This document shows positions 43,116 to 51,826 of a stretch of DNA of 64,000 nt, one piece after another. Below the pieces are notes generated by a model that saw only the letters and a program-made list of their open reading frames with translations, was not told the DNA's origin and did not search any database. The position numbers and the translations under genes were made by a program. This DNA is from an uncultured Oscillospiraceae bacterium (GTDB lineage Bacteria > Bacillota > Clostridia > Oscillospirales > Acutalibacteraceae), in NCBI GenBank assembly GCA_900540535.1, contig UQGM01000005.1, positions 20,330-84,329 of the forward strand, given 5' to 3'. The number at the start of each line of letters is the position of its first letter. The first letter of the stretch is position 1.

Positions 43116-44564
43116 TTACAAATTTATTTGAAAATCGGTTATCCTAAAAAACTTTTCATATTTTTCGTTATACCTTGCAGCAAGCTCCTTATCGGGATAA
43201 ATAACCTTTTCATCCCTGTAAAGCTTTGCGGTAAGGCATTCATAGTCCTCTTCTGGCATAACGCTTTTTGCTCCTAAAAGTGCTCCTCCCAATGCGGCAC
43301 AGTCACCTGTTACCGGAACATGAAGCTCCACTTCCAAAGCAGAAGCTATTATTTTAAGCCAAAGACTGTTTTTAGCTCCGCCGCCGGTTATCCTTGATGA
43401 ATTTACGGTAATACCATGGCTGCGGATAATTTCAAGGTTCTGTTTAAGGGCAAAGGCAACGCCTTCCAAAACAGCAAGGGTCATATCCTCTCTTTTGGTG
43501 TTTACGCTCATTCCGAAAAATACCGCTCTCATTGACGGATTATTATAAGGTGAACGCTCTCCTGAAAGATATGGCAGAAAATAAATTTCATTTTCACCCG
43601 GCTTTACATTTTCCGGTAGGGAAAAATCATCGGATTTCATTATATCCTTAATCCACCAGTTCATACAGGATGCCGCAGAAAGCATGCACGCCATCTGATG
43701 ATATGAACCGGAAGCCGAACAGAAAGAATGTATGGCATTCTTTGTATCACAGGAAAATTTATCGCTCACTACAAAAATCGTTCCGGAAGTGCCAAGGGAA
43801 ATGTTGCAGTCACCGTCATTTACCACTCCCGCTCCCACAGCTGCTGCGGCGTTATCTCCTGCTCCGGCGGCAATTACGGTTTCCGCCGGAAGTCCAAGCT
43901 CATTAGCTACTTCCTCAGATATACGGCTCACTGCCTCATAGCTCTCCCTGACTTTTGGAAGCATATCCTCGGAAACGGAAAGTATACCGAGCATCTCCTC
44001 AGACCATTTTCTGTTTTCAACATCAAAATAAAGTGTGCCTGAAGCGTCGGAAACATCAGTATAATACTTACCCGTAAGAGTAAATAAGATATAATCTTTC
44101 GGAAGCAGAATCTTATTTATACGGGCAAAATTCTCCGGCTCGTTTTCCTTGACCCACAAAACTTTAGGTGCAGTAAAACCGGCAAAAGCTATGTTTCCGC
44201 AAAGCTTTAAAAGCTCTTCCTTGCCGATAACATTATTTAAATACTCGGCTTCCTTTTCGCTTCTTCCGTCATTCCAGAGAATTGCCGGTCTTATTACATT
44301 GTTATCCTTATCGAGAAGTACAAGTCCGTGCATCTGACCGGAAAAGCTTATGGATTTTACAAGGGATTTATCAATACCCTGTGTAAGTTCCTTTATAGCT
44401 TCAAAGGTCTTTTCACGCCAGCGGAGAGGATTCTGCTCGCTCCATCCCTCTTTGGGAATACTTACGGGATAGTCAAATGAAACGGTTTTTTCAATGCCGT
44501 TTTCAGATAAAAGCAATGTTTTAACCGAAGATGTGCCTAAATCCACACCGATATAGTAAGGCAT
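43116..44564 (-). CDS. xylB: Xylulokinase
   Basis: Phosphorylates D-xylulose to xylulose 5-phosphate. A 482-residue FGGY kinase: N-terminal phosphate-binding YIGVDLGTSSVKTLLL, SFSGQMHGLVLLD, ILWNDGRSEKEA, the catalytic-Asp region AAGAGDNAAAAVGAGV near 240, and C-terminal ATP-site GGGAKNSLWLKI. Start chosen at ATG 44564, seven bases from AAGGAG; another ATG six bases upstream is too close to that site. It follows xylA by 11 bases and ends in a terminator, so xylAB is a two-gene operon. Confidence 0.95.
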   Translation of the reverse strand: MPYYIGVDLGTSSVKTLLLSENGIEKTVSFDYPVSIPKEGWSEQNPLRWREKTFEAIKELTQGIDKSLVKSISFSGQMHGLVLLDKDNNVIRPAILWNDGRSEKEAEYLNNVIGKEELLKLCGNIAFAGFTAPKVLWVKENEPENFARINKILLPKDYILFTLTGKYYTDVSDASGTLYFDVENRKWSEEMLGILSVSEDMLPKVRESYEAVSRISEEVANELGLPAETVIAAGAGDNAAAAVGAGVVNDGDCNISLGTSGTIFVVSDKFSCDTKNAIHSFCSASGSYHQMACMLSAASCMNWWIKDIMKSDDFSLPENVKPGENEIYFLPYLSGERSPYNNPSMRAVFFGMSVNTKREDMTLAVLEGVAFALKQNLEIIRSHGITVNSSRITGGGAKNSLWLKIIASALEVELHVPVTGDCAALGGALLGAKSVMPEEDYECLTAKLYRDEKVIYPDKELAARYNEKYEKFFRITDFQINL

Positions 44565-44575
44565 ATTCATTCTCC

Positions 44576-45889
44576 TTATCCGAACAGAATATTGTTCATA
44601 ACTGCCTCAAGGTACTCCTGACTGCCTGACTTGGGCTCAGGACATTTACCGAGGCTGCATGCATGAGCTGAAAGCTCTTCGAGAGAAGTGCTGCCCTCTC
44701 TTATCTTTTTGCCTATTCCGCAGTTGAAGCTCGCATATTTTTCTGAAATGAACTTATCGATTGTGCCGTCCTCAATAATCTCAGCTGCCTTTATAAGACC
44801 GAGAGCAAAGGTATCCATGCCGAGAATGAATCCGTGCACCATATCTTCCCTTGTATTGCTGGGACGACGGTTTTTAGCGTCAAAGTTGAATCCGCCGTTT
44901 TTCATGCCGCCTGCTTTAAGCACCTCGTACATTGCAAGGGTTGTGTCATAGACATTAAAGGGGAATTCATCTGTATCCCAGCCAAGAAGCATATCGCCCT
45001 GGTTGGCGTCGATTGAACCGAGCATTCCGTTCATGGCGCTTATTCTAAGCTCATGCTGGAAGGTGTGTCCTGCAAGGGTTGCGTGGTTTGCCTCGATGTT
45101 CATTTTGAAATCCTTATCGAGTCCGTACTCCTTTAAAAATCCTATTGCTGTTGCAGCGTCGAAATCGTACTGATGCTTCATGGGCTCTTTGGGCTTGGGC
45201 TCAATGTAGAAATCCCCTGTAAAGCCGTTCTTTCTGCCATACTCAACTGCCATATGCATAAGAGCTGCTATATTTTCCTGCTCAAACTTTACGTCGGTAT
45301 TGAGAAGAGTTTCATAGCCCTCTCTGCCTCCCCAGAATACATAGCCCTTACCACCGAATTTGATTGTAAGATCAAGGGCTTTTTTAATCTGCGCAGCTGC
45401 AAAGGAATAAACATCTGCGCTGGAAGTGCTTCCTGCACCGTTCATATAACGGGGATTTGAAAACATATTGGCTGTACCCCAAAGGCACTTGATACCTGTT
45501 TTCTGCATCTTTTCGAGAATGTAATCGGAAATCTCATCAAGTCTTTTGTTTGTTTCGTTGATATCCTCTGCCTCGGGAACAAGGTCAACATCATGGAAGC
45601 AGAAATACTCAATACCCAGCTTCTCCATAAACTCAAAGCCTGCATCAACCTTTGCCTTTGCATGAGCCATTGTTCCTGCTTCTGCGCCGAAAGACTTATC
45701 TGCTGTGGCAGCGCCGAACATATCGGTTCCGCCTGCGCAGAGATTATGCCACCAAGCCATTGCAAAGGGCAGATGCTCCTTCATTTTTTTGCCCATTATT
45801 ACTCTTTCAGGGTCATAAAACTTAAAAGAAAAAGGATTTTTACTGTTTTTACCCTCAAATTTTACCTTATCAATGAAATCAAAATACAA
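44576..45889 (-). CDS. xylA: Xylose isomerase
   Basis: Interconverts D-xylose and D-xylulose, a metal-dependent TIM barrel. With TTG 45889 as start the protein is 437 residues and begins [19 protein letters not shown], the normal length and N-terminus of clostridial XylA; GGAAGGA is nine bases upstream. Earlier in-frame starts (45898, 45922) lack suitably spaced ribosome sites. Conserved: [25 protein letters not shown] (catalytic His), [34 protein letters not shown] and GSIDANQGD. First gene of xylAB, divergent from an AraC regulator. Confidence 0.97.
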   Translation of the reverse strand: MYFDFIDKVKFEGKNSKNPFSFKFYDPERVIMGKKMKEHLPFAMAWWHNLCAGGTDMFGAATADKSFGAEAGTMAHAKAKVDAGFEFMEKLGIEYFCFHDVDLVPEAEDINETNKRLDEISDYILEKMQKTGIKCLWGTANMFSNPRYMNGAGSTSSADVYSFAAAQIKKALDLTIKFGGKGYVFWGGREGYETLLNTDVKFEQENIAALMHMAVEYGRKNGFTGDFYIEPKPKEPMKHQYDFDAATAIGFLKEYGLDKDFKMNIEANHATLAGHTFQHELRISAMNGMLGSIDANQGDMLLGWDTDEFPFNVYDTTLAMYEVLKAGGMKNGGFNFDAKNRRPSNTREDMVHGFILGMDTFALGLIKAAEIIEDGTIDKFISEKYASFNCGIGKKIREGSTSLEELSAHACSLGKCPEPKSGSQEYLEAVMNNILFG

Positions 45890-45926
45890 AATAATCATTC
45901 CTTCCGTGATATTTTTATGCAAATTT

Positions 45927-45955
45927 ATTGTATTACCTTTTCAACGTAAATCCAA
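45927..45955 (-). promoter_or_regulatory. xylAB promoter
   Basis: TTGGAT (45950-45955), a 17-base spacer and TACAAT (45927-45932) on the minus strand, roughly 38 bases before the xylA start. Back-to-back with the araC-type promoter, so one operator could serve both. Confidence 0.5.
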
Positions 45956-45985
45956 TGACTGGTTTGCTTTAAAAAGACGACAATC

Positions 45986-46014
45986 TTGCGATTTGTCCCT
46001 TAATAAGATATAAT
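45986..46014 (+). promoter_or_regulatory. Promoter of the AraC-family regulator
   Basis: TTGCGA (45986-45991), 17 bases, TATAAT (46009-46014), 19 bases before the ATG. Confidence 0.7.
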
Positions 46015-46032
46015 TTATTCAGGTGATGCGAA

Positions 46033-46941
46033 ATGGAAAAGGAATATGAAATTATTGAGCATAACAAAATAAAACACATAAAGGTACTGATAAATAAAAT
46101 TACATACAGAGCTTATCACCTGCACAGCGACATGGAGCTTATATACACAGTTAAAGGAAGCGGAACCGTTAAGACAAAAAAGAATGAATACGCTTTATAT
46201 CCCGGCAGCTTTACTCTTATTAACTCACGGGAAACCCATGAGATAGATGCAGGAGGAAAAACAGTAACTGTTATAGTTTTGCAGATTTCCTCTCATTTTC
46301 TTAATACATATTATCCGCAGCTGAGAGAAACCGATTTTGAAGATAACTGCCTTGACCATATATCCGCCGTCTGTTTTCCTTATATTTTGGAGCTCTCCAA
46401 GGCTTATTTCTCCGAAGAACCTGCCTATGAGCTTACCTGCGTTTCATGCGGAGCAAAGCTTCTTTCCATAATTTTGCAAAACTCAAAATGGAAAACAAGC
46501 AGCGGCTCTGAATACAACTGGAACAAGCAGTTTCAGCAGAGAACCGGCAGGATTTTAAGCTATGTTGAAGAAAATTATCAGATAAACGTTAAGCTCTCTG
46601 ACATTGCGGAAAAGGAAGATCTTTCTGTTACATATCTTTCTCATCTTTTTACCGACACAATAGGCGTAAGCTTTCAGGAATACCTTGCGGATTTGCGGTT
46701 TGAACACGCTGTCCGGCTTTTGCCTGACGAAAGTTTATCGGTTTCCGAAATAGCAGCTCAAAGCGGTTTTTCGGAGCTAAAATACATGAATGCCGTTTTT
46801 ATTAAAAAGCGTGGCATGAAGCCGAAAGATTTAAGAAAACTGCTGGCGGAGAAAAGTGGACACTCTAACGCTTCACCTCAATATACACCTGAATATGTTT
46901 TTTCACCAAAGGAAAGCGCACAGTTTCTAAAAGATCTTTAA
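46033..46941 (+). CDS. AraC-family transcriptional regulator, probable xylAB activator
   Basis: A 302-residue regulator. Residues about 20-130 are a cupin ligand domain (AYHLHSDMELIYTVKGSGTV, YALYPGSFTLINSRETHEI); residues about 175-275 are the double helix-turn-helix: VKLSDIAEKEDLSVTYLSHLFTD and LSVSEIAAQSGFSELKYMNAVFIKKRGMKP. The divergent position against xylA makes control of xylose catabolism the likely job, inferred from context. AGGTGATG precedes the ATG. A C-terminal tail of about 30 residues follows the HTH. Confidence 0.9.
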   Translation: MEKEYEIIEHNKIKHIKVLINKITYRAYHLHSDMELIYTVKGSGTVKTKKNEYALYPGSFTLINSRETHEIDAGGKTVTVIVLQISSHFLNTYYPQLRETDFEDNCLDHISAVCFPYILELSKAYFSEEPAYELTCVSCGAKLLSIILQNSKWKTSSGSEYNWNKQFQQRTGRILSYVEENYQINVKLSDIAEKEDLSVTYLSHLFTDTIGVSFQEYLADLRFEHAVRLLPDESLSVSEIAAQSGFSELKYMNAVFIKKRGMKPKDLRKLLAEKSGHSNASPQYTPEYVFSPKESAQFLKDL

Positions 46942-46958
46942 AAGTGAAAACACAGAAA

Positions 46959-46995
46959 AAGACCGCATCTTAACCGATGCGGTCTTAGCTTTTTA
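46959..46995 (+). terminator. Terminator of the AraC regulator gene
   Basis: AAGACCGCATC/GATGCGGTCTT (46959-46969 and 46976-46986) followed by AGCTTTTT, 18 bases after the stop. Confidence 0.88.
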
Positions 46996-47083
46996 ATAAA
47001 GAAAGTTATTTTAAGTTAGACAGAAATAATCAACCAAAAGTGCACTGAATTATCATGTTTCTTATCTGATTGCAGATGCTTAT

Positions 47084-49396
47084 TTATTGTTTGCTGTCAA
47101 TGGGTGTTTTGATCGGCTTGCCAGCTAAACCCATGGCGATTTTTTCCGGAGTTATGGGAAGTTCGGTAAATCTCAGACCTGTGGCATTGTAAACAGCATC
47201 GCTTATAGCTCCCAAGGGTGTGTTTATTACAACTTCACCTATGGACTTTGCTCCGAAAGGTCCGCTTTCTTCATAGCTGCTTTCAAACTCCACACGGATT
47301 CTGCCTATATCCGTTCTTGCCGGAATCTTATACTGCATAAGGGAATTTTCTGCAAGTCTTCCCTTTGCGTCATAAGTTATATTCTCAGTAAGAGTCATAC
47401 CTATTCCCTGAAGTATTCCTCCCTCAGCCTGAACCCTTGCAAGGTTCGGATTTACGGGAGTACCGCAGTCAACGGCAGCGGCGTAATCAATTACTTTTAC
47501 CTCTCCCGTTTCAGTATCCACCTCTATTTCGGCAGCTCCTACCATAAACGGAGGCGGTGAATTGGGAGAAGTATGGGTGTAAGCCGCTTCGAGAGCTATA
47601 TTATTACCTGCCATTGAAGCTGTGGCTATATCGCCGATTGAAACACTCTTTTCACGGTTCTTTGTGAAAACTGCTTTTCCGTCAAATTCGGTATCATTTT
47701 CGGAACATCCCAGTATTTTTGCACCGAGACGGCAGATTTTTTCTCTGAGCTCAAGCGCTGCTTTTTCCGTTGCCTTACCGGTAACATAAGTTGTACTTGA
47801 AGCGTATGAACCTGAATCATAGGGCGATGCGTCGGTATCGGCTCCCAAAACAGTTATATTATCTACGCTGCATTCGAGTACCTCTGCTGCAATCTGGGCA
47901 AGAATGGTATCACAGCCTGTTCCCATATCGGCGGCGGCAATTCGCATTGTGTAGAATCCATCGTCATTGAGTTTAAGAGAACAGGAACCTACATCCAGTC
48001 CCGAAATACCCGAACCCTGCATGGCCATTGCCATACCTACGGCTCTGACCTTGGTATCGCTCACTTTTCGGCAGGGATATTTTTCATCCCAGTCTATCAT
48101 CTCTTTAACTCGCTTTAAACAACGGTCAAGGGCACAGCTTGTGTTCGGCTCGTTATAATATGCGGGCATTATTTCGCCCTCTTTTACCATATTCTCTTCC
48201 CTGAGCGCAATGGGGTCTTTATCAATAATATGTGCAAGCTCATTTACGGCGCTTTCAACGGCAAAAAGTCCCTGAGTTGCACCGTATCCTCTGTAAGCTC
48301 CCGCAGACATAACATTTGTATAAACAACATCGTAGGCAAAGCGGAAAGCCTCTGCCTTTGCGTAAAGGGGAATGGATTTGTGTCCCGTAAGTCCTACCGT
48401 TGTAGGTCCGTGCTCTCCGTATGCGCCGGTATTTGAAAGAGTGTACATATCAATGGCTCTTATTGTACCGTCTTTCATGGCTCCAAGGCGTACTTTTATC
48501 TCCATTTCATGTCTCGGGGAAGATGCTATCATGGATTCTTCTCTTGTAAAGATTATCTTGGAGGGTTTCTTGGTTTTCCATGTAACGAAAGCAGGATATA
48601 TTTCGCTTACTGAGCTTTGCTTTGCGCCAAAGCCTCCGCCTATTCTGGGCTTTGTAACCCTTATCATGGATTTCGGAATACCCAGTGCGTTTGAAATTAT
48701 TCTGCGGCAGTGGAAGACGATCTGTGTTGAGCTTACAACATTAAGTCTTCCGTAAGCGTCAATGGTGCAGAAAGTTCTGAAAGTTTCCATCATAGCCTGC
48801 TGGTTTGCCTTTGTATGATATGTGCGTTCTACTACAACATCGCACTCACTGAGAACTTTATCCACATCGCCCATTTCGTTAACCTCATGGGCGCAGAGAT
48901 TTCTTTTATTATCCGCTCCTACTGGACAAAGGGATTCCCAGTTTTCCTCAGGATGCACAAGAATTTTGTTATCCTTTGCGTTTCTGAAATCGAGAAGGGG
49001 CTCTAAAACATTATATTTAACCTTGATAAGTTTAAGAGCTTTCGCTGTGCTTTTTTCATCCTTGGCGGCGACTATTGCGGCAACATCTCCCACAAAACGC
49101 ATATGCCTGTCCAGTATAAGCCTGTCATAGTGACTGGGCTCCGGATAGGTCTGACCTGCAAGGGTAAAACGTCTTGAATTCTGGTCAACGTCCTTCCATG
49201 TATAAATCGCCTCAACTCCCGGCACTTTAAGGGCTATATCGGTGTTTATATCTTCAATAACAGCATTGGCATAGGGAGAACGCAGAAGCTTTACAATAAG
49301 ACAGTTTGACGGCGCAATATCATCTGTATAGACGGGCTGACCTGTTAAAAGCTGCATTGCATCCTTTTTTCTCACAGGACTGTTTACGCTTTTCAT
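47084..49396 (-). CDS. Molybdenum hydroxylase large subunit (xanthine dehydrogenase family, molybdopterin-binding)
   Basis: The catalytic subunit of a xanthine-dehydrogenase-type enzyme, 770 residues. Order: N-terminal a/b hammerhead (SVNSPVRKKDAMQLLTGQPVYTDD, about 1-115), then the molybdopterin domains with RPRIGGGFGAKQSSVSEIYP-type GGGFGAK near 260, AGAYRGYGATQG near 370, GSYASSTTYVTGKA near 530, and the C-terminal GPFGAKSIGEVVINTP, with the catalytic Glu in GEV near 730. It lacks the AYxCSFR loop of CO dehydrogenases. The substrate (purine, nicotinate or another heterocycle) is not decidable. ATG 49396 is chosen over 49414 because GGAGGGAG lies before it. Overlaps the Fe-S subunit gene by four bases. 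Confidence 0.92.
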   Translation of the reverse strand: MKSVNSPVRKKDAMQLLTGQPVYTDDIAPSNCLIVKLLRSPYANAVIEDINTDIALKVPGVEAIYTWKDVDQNSRRFTLAGQTYPEPSHYDRLILDRHMRFVGDVAAIVAAKDEKSTAKALKLIKVKYNVLEPLLDFRNAKDNKILVHPEENWESLCPVGADNKRNLCAHEVNEMGDVDKVLSECDVVVERTYHTKANQQAMMETFRTFCTIDAYGRLNVVSSTQIVFHCRRIISNALGIPKSMIRVTKPRIGGGFGAKQSSVSEIYPAFVTWKTKKPSKIIFTREESMIASSPRHEMEIKVRLGAMKDGTIRAIDMYTLSNTGAYGEHGPTTVGLTGHKSIPLYAKAEAFRFAYDVVYTNVMSAGAYRGYGATQGLFAVESAVNELAHIIDKDPIALREENMVKEGEIMPAYYNEPNTSCALDRCLKRVKEMIDWDEKYPCRKVSDTKVRAVGMAMAMQGSGISGLDVGSCSLKLNDDGFYTMRIAAADMGTGCDTILAQIAAEVLECSVDNITVLGADTDASPYDSGSYASSTTYVTGKATEKAALELREKICRLGAKILGCSENDTEFDGKAVFTKNREKSVSIGDIATASMAGNNIALEAAYTHTSPNSPPPFMVGAAEIEVDTETGEVKVIDYAAAVDCGTPVNPNLARVQAEGGILQGIGMTLTENITYDAKGRLAENSLMQYKIPARTDIGRIRVEFESSYEESGPFGAKSIGEVVINTPLGAISDAVYNATGLRFTELPITPEKIAMGLAGKPIKTPIDSKQ

Positions 49397-49854
49397 GACT
49401 TTTTCTCCCTCCATTTAATATATTCTTTTATTCCTCTGAGCTGACCCTCATAGCCTGAACAGCGGCATAGATTGCCTGCAAGATAGGCTTTTATTTCCTC
49501 GTCATCAGGATTGGGATTTTCACGCAGAAGAGCAATGGTATTCATCACAAAACCGGGATTACAGAAACCGCACTGCTCAGCTCCCTGATCTGCTATAAAA
49601 GCGGCAAACTCCTCTGCCTCACTGCCTATTCCCTCAAGGGTAGTGACTTTTCTTCCGTTGGCTCTCGCAGCCAGAACGGAGCAGGAAAGCACCGGTTTAT
49701 CGTCAAGGAATACCGTACACAGTCCGCAGTTTGAGGTTTCACATCCTCTTTTTACACTGAAACAGTCATGACTGCGCACAAAATCTATAAGGAGCATATC
49801 GGGCTCAATATCCTCTGTTATCTTTTTATTGTTGAGAATAAGTGAAATTTTCAT
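49393..49854 (-). CDS. Molybdenum hydroxylase Fe-S subunit
   Basis: The small electron-transfer subunit, 153 residues with two 2Fe-2S clusters. The plant-ferredoxin-type cluster ligands are in VKRGCETSNCGLCTVFLDD and VLSCSVLAARANG; the helical-domain cluster has EQCGFCNPGFVMNT and GNLCRCSGYEGQL. Order and spacing match XdhC/CoxS-type subunits. It overlaps the large subunit gene (ATGA) and the FAD subunit gene (49851-49854), so the three are one translationally coupled operon. Confidence 0.96.
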   Translation of the reverse strand: MKISLILNNKKITEDIEPDMLLIDFVRSHDCFSVKRGCETSNCGLCTVFLDDKPVLSCSVLAARANGRKVTTLEGIGSEAEEFAAFIADQGAEQCGFCNPGFVMNTIALLRENPNPDDEEIKAYLAGNLCRCSGYEGQLRGIKEYIKWREKKS

Positions 49855-50648
49855 TTCTGCTCCTCCTTTTCCATAATTTCAAGACAGCATCTTTTTACAA
49901 GAACTTTTACAAGATGCTCTCTGTACTCTTTTCCGGCTCTTACGTTTCCTGAAACTGAAACCTTACTCTGAACATACTGAGCGAATTTCTCAGCATTTTC
50001 CGAAGTCATATCGGCAAAGATATTTTCATCATCGGAAACAGTTACAGCCCGCATTGGTCTTGCTCCGATTGCAGCTTTTACCTTTCCTTCCATTCTGCTT
50101 ACACAGCATGTGAGAACCGGGAAATCAGTAGAGGAATTTCTAACGCTCTCATAAGCAAATACTCCCGGAGCCTTATTTACTATAACCGAAACTATAATAT
50201 CCCTGTCATATTTTGATGCGGCAAATTCCGCAAGAGGCAGAATGCCGCCTTTATAAAGCTCAACATAGGAATCCATTACCATGAACATTGTCAGAACGTC
50301 GGAAAAACCATACCTGCCGTAAATACTGCCGCCAAGTGTAGCGCTGTTTCGGAACTGTACGCCTACAATATGTTTAAGGCTTTCTTTCATTGCTCCGCAG
50401 GTATATTTCTCAAGTCCCTCATGGTTTTCAAGACTTCTGAGAGTAACCATTGAACCGATTCTGAACTGGGTTTCGGTTTCCTCTATTTTATCAAGACCCA
50501 GACCCGACAAATCTATAACGGTGTTATATCGCTTTTTGCTCATCTTAAGCCACAGCATACCGCCTATAACGGCATTGTTCTTTTTTTGATTAAGCTGCCA
50601 CGCTTCTTCCAAAGTTTCAGCGGCTTTATATTCCGAGAAAGTAATCAT
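49851..50648 (-). CDS. Molybdenum hydroxylase FAD-binding subunit
   Basis: The medium subunit, 265 residues, passing electrons to FAD. It starts MITFSEYKAAETLEEAWQL with FAD-binding NAVIGGMLWLKMSKK (pyrophosphate loop, here with GGM), RIGSMVTLRSLENHE, and GVQFRNSATLGGSIYGRY, the conserved ATLGG box, then a CO_deh_flav_C-type C-terminal domain (VKAAIGARPMRAVTV). ATG 50648 has GGAGG five bases before; a longer frame exists upstream without a ribosome site. First gene of the hydroxylase operon, facing the importer operon across 137 bases. Confidence 0.92.
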   Translation of the reverse strand: MITFSEYKAAETLEEAWQLNQKKNNAVIGGMLWLKMSKKRYNTVIDLSGLGLDKIEETETQFRIGSMVTLRSLENHEGLEKYTCGAMKESLKHIVGVQFRNSATLGGSIYGRYGFSDVLTMFMVMDSYVELYKGGILPLAEFAASKYDRDIIVSVIVNKAPGVFAYESVRNSSTDFPVLTCCVSRMEGKVKAAIGARPMRAVTVSDDENIFADMTSENAEKFAQYVQSKVSVSGNVRAGKEYREHLVKVLVKRCCLEIMEKEEQK

Positions 50649-50705
50649 AATAACCTCCATATGAGACTTATAATACTGTATTTCCTTTTCATTATAGAGG
50701 AGATA

Positions 50706-50734
50706 TTGTAAAAAGTCCAATATTATGATAAAAT
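50706..50734 (+). promoter_or_regulatory. Importer operon promoter
   Basis: TTGTAA (50706-50711), a 17-base spacer and TAAAAT (50729-50734). Start of transcription is predicted near 50741, inside the palindrome at 50738-50761. Confidence 0.6.
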
Positions 50735-50737
50735 CAG

Positions 50738-50761
50738 CGTTGTAGTTTATGTAGTATAACG
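50738..50761 (+). promoter_or_regulatory. ModE-type operator candidate
   Basis: A 24-base interrupted palindrome whose outer arms are CGTTGTA and TATAACG. This matches in arm sequence (CGTT...AACG) and total length the form I recall for the Escherichia coli ModE site at modA. It covers the predicted transcription start of the importer operon, as a repressor site should, and the operon itself encodes a ModE-like protein. Confidence 0.6.
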
Positions 50762-50785
50762 ACTAAAATTTAAGGAGGAGAAAAA

Positions 50786-51823
50786 ATGAAAAAAATTATA
50801 GCACTTATTCTCGCCATAACACTGCTTTTCTCATTTGCAGCCTGCACAGGTACAAATGACAATGGAGAGACAAACACAACTGACACCAATATGTCAGCTG
50901 AAGTTTCCTTCCCTGTTAAGGTCACTGACCAACTGGGCAGAGAAGTAACCATTGAGAAAAAGCCCGAAAAAATTGTAAGCGGTTACTACATTTCCACAAG
51001 CCTTCTTATCGCTTTAGGTCTTGAGGATAACCTTGTGGGCATTGAGGCAAAAGCTTCTTCACGTCCCATTTACAAGCTTGCCGCTCCCCAGCTTCTTGAG
51101 CTTCCCAGCGTCGGAACCGCCAAGAACTTTGACCTTGAGGGCTGCACCGCTCTTAATCCTGACCTTGTTATCCTGCCGGCAAAATTAAAGGACAGCATCC
51201 CTGCCCTTGAAGAGCTGGGAATAAAGGTTCTTGCTGTTAATCCCGAAGACGGAGATTTACTCAATGAAGCAATTGATCTTGTTGCAAAGGCTACCGGCAC
51301 AACCGAGAGAGCTAATGAGCTTAAAGCCTTCAATGATAAGCTTTTAGGTGAAATTTCCGCAGCAGTTAAAGACAGCGAAAAGCCCTCAGTATACCTTTCA
51401 AGCAACGGCACTTTCACAGCAGCAGCCGGTGCAAAAATGTATCAGAACACAATTATTGAAAATGCAGGCGGAACAAATGCTGCCGCAGAAATCACCGATA
51501 CTTCATGGGCAAAGGTTTCCTATGAACAGATTAACAAATGGAATCCTGACGTTATTGTAATCGCATCAGATGCCGATTATACAGTTGAGGACGTGCTTTC
51601 AGATTCCGCTGTTTCTCAGGTTACAGCCGTAAAGGAAAAGAGAGTTTACAAAATGCCCGATTCCTTTGAGTCATGGGATTCACCCGTACCTAGCGGAGTT
51701 TTAGGTACAGCTTGGCTTGCAAACAAGCTTCATCCCGACAAGTATTCCGATGAAGCCTATGAAAAAGCTGTAAAAGAGTTTTACGAAACTTTCTATGGAT
51801 TTACTCCCGATCTCCAAGCTTAA
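50786..51823 (+). CDS. FecBCD-type ABC transporter substrate-binding lipoprotein, probably for molybdate/tungstate
   Basis: A 345-residue lipoprotein. The signal MKKIIALILAITLLFSFAAC ends in a lipobox with Cys20, followed by a Thr/Asn-rich linker. The Peripla_BP_2 domain (PF01497) starts at FPVKVTDQLGREVTIEKKPEKIV and includes LNPDLVILPAKLK and WNPDVIVIASDADYTV. This fold usually binds iron-siderophores, cobalamin or haem, but some relatives (MolA) bind molybdate. Metal specificity is inferred from the adjoining ModE-like gene, the palindrome, and the facing molybdoenzyme. AAGGAGGAG precedes the ATG. Confidence 0.85.
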   Translation: MKKIIALILAITLLFSFAACTGTNDNGETNTTDTNMSAEVSFPVKVTDQLGREVTIEKKPEKIVSGYYISTSLLIALGLEDNLVGIEAKASSRPIYKLAAPQLLELPSVGTAKNFDLEGCTALNPDLVILPAKLKDSIPALEELGIKVLAVNPEDGDLLNEAIDLVAKATGTTERANELKAFNDKLLGEISAAVKDSEKPSVYLSSNGTFTAAAGAKMYQNTIIENAGGTNAAAEITDTSWAKVSYEQINKWNPDVIVIASDADYTVEDVLSDSAVSQVTAVKEKRVYKMPDSFESWDSPVPSGVLGTAWLANKLHPDKYSDEAYEKAVKEFYETFYGFTPDLQA

Positions 51824-51826
51824 GTC

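Noticed and set aside
50770..50952. Minus-strand frame opposite the binding-protein signal peptide
   Set aside because: Lies across a strong plus-strand ribosome site and lipoprotein signal; shadow frame.
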